Shown one piece after another: positions 61,268 through 64,000 of a stretch of 64,000 bases of DNA. Source of the DNA: Bacteroidales bacterium (GTDB lineage Bacteria; Bacteroidota; Bacteroidia; Bacteroidales; VadinHA17). A model generated the notes under the pieces. The model was given only the letters and a program-made list of their open reading frames with translations, was not told the origin of the DNA and ran no database searches. Both the position numbers and the translations under genes were made by a program. Position 1 is the stretch's first letter, and each line of letters starts with the position of its first letter. The stretch spans positions 1,364,001-1,428,000 of the forward strand of contig JADJLX010000005.1 in NCBI GenBank assembly GCA_016709865.1, read 5' to 3'.

Positions 61268-61317
61268 TCTGTCTGAGTCAAATTCTTAAATCATTATACT
61301 TCATATTCCCTTTTTTG

Positions 61318-61394
61318 TGGTGCTGGTTACTTGTTGCTGGGTACTGGGTTATTGTCAGTCATAACTAGCACCCAGTACCTAGCACCTAGCACCT
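61318..61394. repeat. Composite palindrome of CTAGCACC words, second copy, overlapping the proB stop
   Basis: Left arm GGTGCTGGTTACTTGTTGCT and GGGTACTGGG; right arm CTAGCACCCAGTACCTAGCACCTAGCACC. Same family as 2801-2888. Its right end covers 61386-61394, the stop and final codons of proB. Confidence 0.8.
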
Positions 61395-62489
61395 CTTTTC
61401 ATTAATCACCATATAATCACAGTGAATAAACGGTTTCGAAAGCTTTTCTCCTATATTCTGTTCAGCTTTCTTTGAGTCGAATTGACATTTTCCGAGTCCT
61501 ATATTTACACCGTCCTCATCAATAATACTCACAATATCACCACTCTTAAATGATCCTTTAACAGCAGTGATTCCGATCATAAGGAGGCTAGTGGCTTTTT
61601 CCCCGAGTAATGCTTCCCGGGCACCAGTATTTATTACAACTGCCCCCTTTGCAAATGTATCGGAATGCGATAGCCACTTCCTGACACTTGTCTCCTTTTT
61701 ATTTTCAGCTACAATGTGTGTAAAAGGTACATCCTTCCCTCGTACTATATCAGTAATTATTGCATCTCGTGTTCCGTTTGCAATAAAGACATCAATACCC
61801 TGAGCCGCAACTTTTCTTGCTATTGAATATTTTGTTGACATACCGCCTCTGCCAAACCCCGATTTGACATTCGATATATACTTCTCAGGATTTTCTGAAT
61901 CCTTTTCAATTTTTGTAATAAGTTCCGAACCGGGTTTGCCGGGTATTCCGTTATAAATGCCATCGACATTTGAAAGAATTATCAGCGACCGGCAATCCAT
62001 CATTGAAGAAATAAGTCCCGACAACTCGTCATTATCGGTAAACATCAGCTCATTTATAGAGATTGTATCATTTTCATTTACAATAGGAAGCACACCGTTC
62101 TCGAGCATTGCAGAAATACAGTTTTTCATATTGAGATAATGTCTCCTGTCCCTGAAACTCTCTTTGGCAGCCAATAGCTGACCGGCTCTGATACCATATT
62201 TACCAAACAGGAACTGATAACTCGACATCAGCTTAACCTGACCTATTGCTGCCCAGACCTGTTTGGCTGCAATAACATTTGTTTTTTTTGAAGGAATAAG
62301 CTCTCCTCTGCCTGCAGCAACTGCACCGGATGAAATAAGGATAACTTCAATCCCCTGCTTATATAAAACAGCAACATCCTCGACGATCCTGAGAATTCTT
62401 CTTTCGTTGAGAGAGCCATCACTTTGGGTAATAACATTACTGCCAACCTTTATTGTGATTCTGTTAAACTCGGTAATTCCTTTTTTCAA
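61386..62489 (-). CDS. proB: Glutamate 5-kinase with PUA domain
   Basis: 367 residues. Residues about 5-260 are the amino acid kinase domain (IKVGSNVITQSDGSLNERR, LISSGAVAAGRGEL, VNENDTISINELMFTDNDELSGLIS, GRGGMSTKYSIARKVAAQGIDVFIANG). Residues about 275-360 are the PUA domain. It makes gamma-glutamyl phosphate for proline synthesis. The last codons (Arg-Cys-stop) come from the arm of a palindromic repeat, suggesting the element's insertion or growth reset the C-terminus. A promoter-like -7 box lies at 62528-62535. Confidence 0.95.
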   Translation of the reverse strand: MKKGITEFNRITIKVGSNVITQSDGSLNERRILRIVEDVAVLYKQGIEVILISSGAVAAGRGELIPSKKTNVIAAKQVWAAIGQVKLMSSYQFLFGKYGIRAGQLLAAKESFRDRRHYLNMKNCISAMLENGVLPIVNENDTISINELMFTDNDELSGLISSMMDCRSLIILSNVDGIYNGIPGKPGSELITKIEKDSENPEKYISNVKSGFGRGGMSTKYSIARKVAAQGIDVFIANGTRDAIITDIVRGKDVPFTHIVAENKKETSVRKWLSHSDTFAKGAVVINTGAREALLGEKATSLLMIGITAVKGSFKSGDIVSIIDEDGVNIGLGKCQFDSKKAEQNIGEKLSKPFIHCDYMVINEKRC

Positions 62490-62527
62490 TTTATTATTAA
62501 TTACGCCCTAATAAATATAATTTGTCG

Positions 62528-62535
62528 CAAAAATA
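62528..62535 (-). promoter_or_regulatory. Bacteroidota -7 box (TATTTTTG) before proB
   Basis: The plus strand reads CAAAAATA, the reverse complement of TATTTTTG, an exact TAnnTTTG match. Predicted start near 62521, about 32 bases before the proB ATG. The rest of the spacer up to 62722 is AT-rich, and I see nothing else in it. Confidence 0.45.
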
Positions 62536-62722
62536 ATAGAAATAGTGAATATATTATAGTTAAATCGAATTATTCAGGACATCTGTACAAACAGAGTAAT
62601 GAACATTTTCCTTATTAATCGTATTAAAAAACAGGATTAAGTTCGTTGGACAAGATATAATTGATTGTTAAACAGAAGCAAAAATATGACTTTTATCATA
62701 TATTCGTACTATTCAACAGGCA

Positions 62723-64000
62723 TCAGGATTGGAATAAATTTTTAATATTACCCGTACCTTTTTTGTAGTATCCCTCTATTGCAGTATTCAGGTTCATTAA
62801 AATTTTGGAGGTCTCATAGGAATTAGTGAAGAGATACATAAGTCTTTCAGCAATCTGGTTACCCTGAGACTGCTCTATTTCGAAAACCCAGTCATTCAAT
62901 CCCAGATCATAATACATCTGACCTTTAATTGTATCTTCTGGCTGACGCAGATAAAAAGCAGGAGTGCTGTTTCTTAGGGCTATTATCGGAGAATGGCATT
63001 CAAAACTCAATACCGCAAATGCCTTTGCATACACAGAGGCTGCCTCATCTGGAAACCAATAGCCTCTTTTCAGTACAAAAGGTTTAACATCATCCGGCAG
63101 AGGATCGATAATCAGCTCATCCATGATATCTACCTGGTAGGTCATTTCCGGACAAACAAGGACTTTATTACCGGTTTTGCGAACCCAGGTGATGATAGCC
63201 TCCCTTAGTTTTGAGTGATCCTCTTCCTTCTTTGAATTATTCAGATCATCAATAGCCCTAATCTGATCAGGCGAGTAGGAAGCAGGATTAATTTTGTAAT
63301 AGGGAGTCTTACGAAGACGCGGAATAACACAAATAAACTTTCTCTCTTCAAGTAACTGATCATTGAGGAAAGCAGAGGCTTTCTCATCATTTCTGAGATT
63401 AAGATAAAATGTAGCATCAGGAACAAAGAACTGTGCTTTTGCTTGAATACCATTCTCGTTCAATACCTTTAGTGATGCTGTCTCCCTGGTATAAATAAAA
63501 GAGGCTTTTCTAAGTAGTTCCGCAAGACTTTTGTCTATTGTCTGAATTGTAGTGCCGAAAATCCCGAATGGTTTGCCGGTTGACTTAACCCAGGCCTCAA
63601 GATTTGTCTTTCCGACCACCGATGGACCCGAACCATGTATCATAAGATCCGACTCAGCAAATGCACCTTTAACATCCTCTGAGTCAACACTGCTGTCAGG
63701 ATTTACGTTACCATGAATAATCCTCACCTTCGGGAAGTTTCTCTTAAGCAATTCTTCAACTTCAGCACTATAGCTCCTTTTCCAAAGTATAATCCTCGAT
63801 TCAGGCAAGAATGTTTCAAGAACATTCAGCAAACCCGGAGTATGTGCTATATCACCAATATTTATATCCTGCCAGCCTGAGACCAGAAGTATAGTCTTTG
63901 GAGGTTTTGATGAACATGAAAAACTAAAGAGGTTATTCAGCAGGATCCCTGATACGATCGTTCCTGATTTCTTAAGCCACTCTTTTCTTGAAATTGAATA
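62723..64000 (-). CDS. Polysaccharide pyruvyl transferase-family protein with Tat/lipoprotein-like leader (cut by window edge)
   Basis: I read this frame by hand to the window edge: 425 residues stay open, and a start codon lies outside. The visible N-terminus has a Tat-like segment (SRKEWLKKSGTIVSGILLN) and then SFSCSSKP, a lipobox-like Cys. The family start GWQDINIGDIAHTPGLLNVL follows, then MIHGSGPSVVG and YTRETASLKVLNENGI, all typical of the polysaccharide pyruvyl transferase fold. The family normally adds ketal pyruvate to glycans in the cytoplasm, so a secreted lipoprotein version is unusual. The acceptor is unknown. Confidence 0.75.
   Translation of the reverse strand, partial: YSISRKEWLKKSGTIVSGILLNNLFSFSCSSKPPKTILLVSGWQDINIGDIAHTPGLLNVLETFLPESRIILWKRSYSAEVEELLKRNFPKVRIIHGNVNPDSSVDSEDVKGAFAESDLMIHGSGPSVVGKTNLEAWVKSTGKPFGIFGTTIQTIDKSLAELLRKASFIYTRETASLKVLNENGIQAKAQFFVPDATFYLNLRNDEKASAFLNDQLLEERKFICVIPRLRKTPYYKINPASYSPDQIRAIDDLNNSKKEEDHSKLREAIITWVRKTGNKVLVCPEMTYQVDIMDELIIDPLPDDVKPFVLKRGYWFPDEAASVYAKAFAVLSFECHSPIIALRNSTPAFYLRQPEDTIKGQMYYDLGLNDWVFEIEQSQGNQIAERLMYLFTNSYETSKILMNLNTAIEGYYKKGTGNIKNLFQS

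Noticed and set aside
1..64000. tRNA or rRNA genes
   Set aside because: Reading the intergenic gaps showed no cloverleaf-like sequence or rRNA segment. A covariance-model search was not possible here.

Overview
This is about 64 kb of a chromosome from a Bacteroidota bacterium, probably a heterotrophic, glycan-degrading member of the Bacteroidales/Marinilabiliales type. The evidence is the gene content (THX-like ribosomal protein, RRM RNA-binding protein, many lipoprotein or Tat-type glycoside hydrolases, DUF4038 and DUF5107 proteins, an E1 alpha-beta fusion) and several upstream matches to the Bacteroidota -7 promoter box TAnnTTTG. No tRNA, rRNA, CRISPR array, insertion sequence or phage gene was seen. 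No gene-free stretch exceeds 300 bases.

Layout. 1-6.4 kb holds housekeeping genes: a truncated S9 peptidase (DPP-IV type), a ThDP enzyme, a GNAT acetyltransferase, a THX-like protein with a long Lys/Ala/Glu tail, 3-methyladenine glycosylase, a NimA-like flavin protein, a NYN-LOTUS protein, and a cold-shock/RRM pair. 6.6-26.7 kb is a sugar-catabolic region built around a GntR/UTRA regulator at 12.3-13.0 kb. To its left on the minus strand lie a GH29 fucosidase, a Gfo/Idh/MocA oxidoreductase and a beta-propeller phosphoesterase. To its right on the plus strand lies a tightly packed operon: E2 and fused E1 of a 2-oxoacid dehydrogenase, two HAD phosphatases, a class II aldolase, an aldo/keto reductase, a PHP protein, a bifunctional aldolase/SDR dehydrogenase and a zinc dehydrogenase. 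A 16-bp palindrome between the two arms covers the -33 boxes of predicted divergent promoters and occurs twice.

26.7-48.5 kb is an acidic-glycan degradation cluster with no SusC/SusD pair in view: DUF4038 hydrolase, heparinase II/III-type lyase, GH88, GH105, GH5, GH16, a CBM6-like lipoprotein, a DUF362 membrane protein, an exported RraA-like protein, an enolase-superfamily sugar-acid dehydratase with a Tat-type leader, an MFS acid-sugar permease, a DUF5107-TPR protein, KDG kinase and a GH78 rhamnosidase. The set fits rhamnose- and uronate-containing polymers: the lyase makes unsaturated ends, GH88/GH105 remove them, and the products reach KDG and KdgK.

48.5-53.5 kb is a compact nucleoside/ribose module (ribokinase, lipoprotein nucleoside hydrolase, lipoprotein ADP-ribosylglycohydrolase-like protein, GRP-type sugar transporter). 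53.6-62.5 kb is a minus-strand run of central metabolism: proB, proA, aconitase, NADP-isocitrate dehydrogenase, citrate synthase and a malate:quinone oxidoreductase-like protein. The window ends in a Tat/lipoprotein-leader pyruvyl-transferase-like gene that runs off the right edge.

The most unusual non-coding signal is a population of intergenic composite palindromes. Each arm is built of short degenerate reiterated words (CACAGAG, CACAAAGG, CTAGCACC). There are at least seven such elements at gene ends, plus several compact perfect palindromes.
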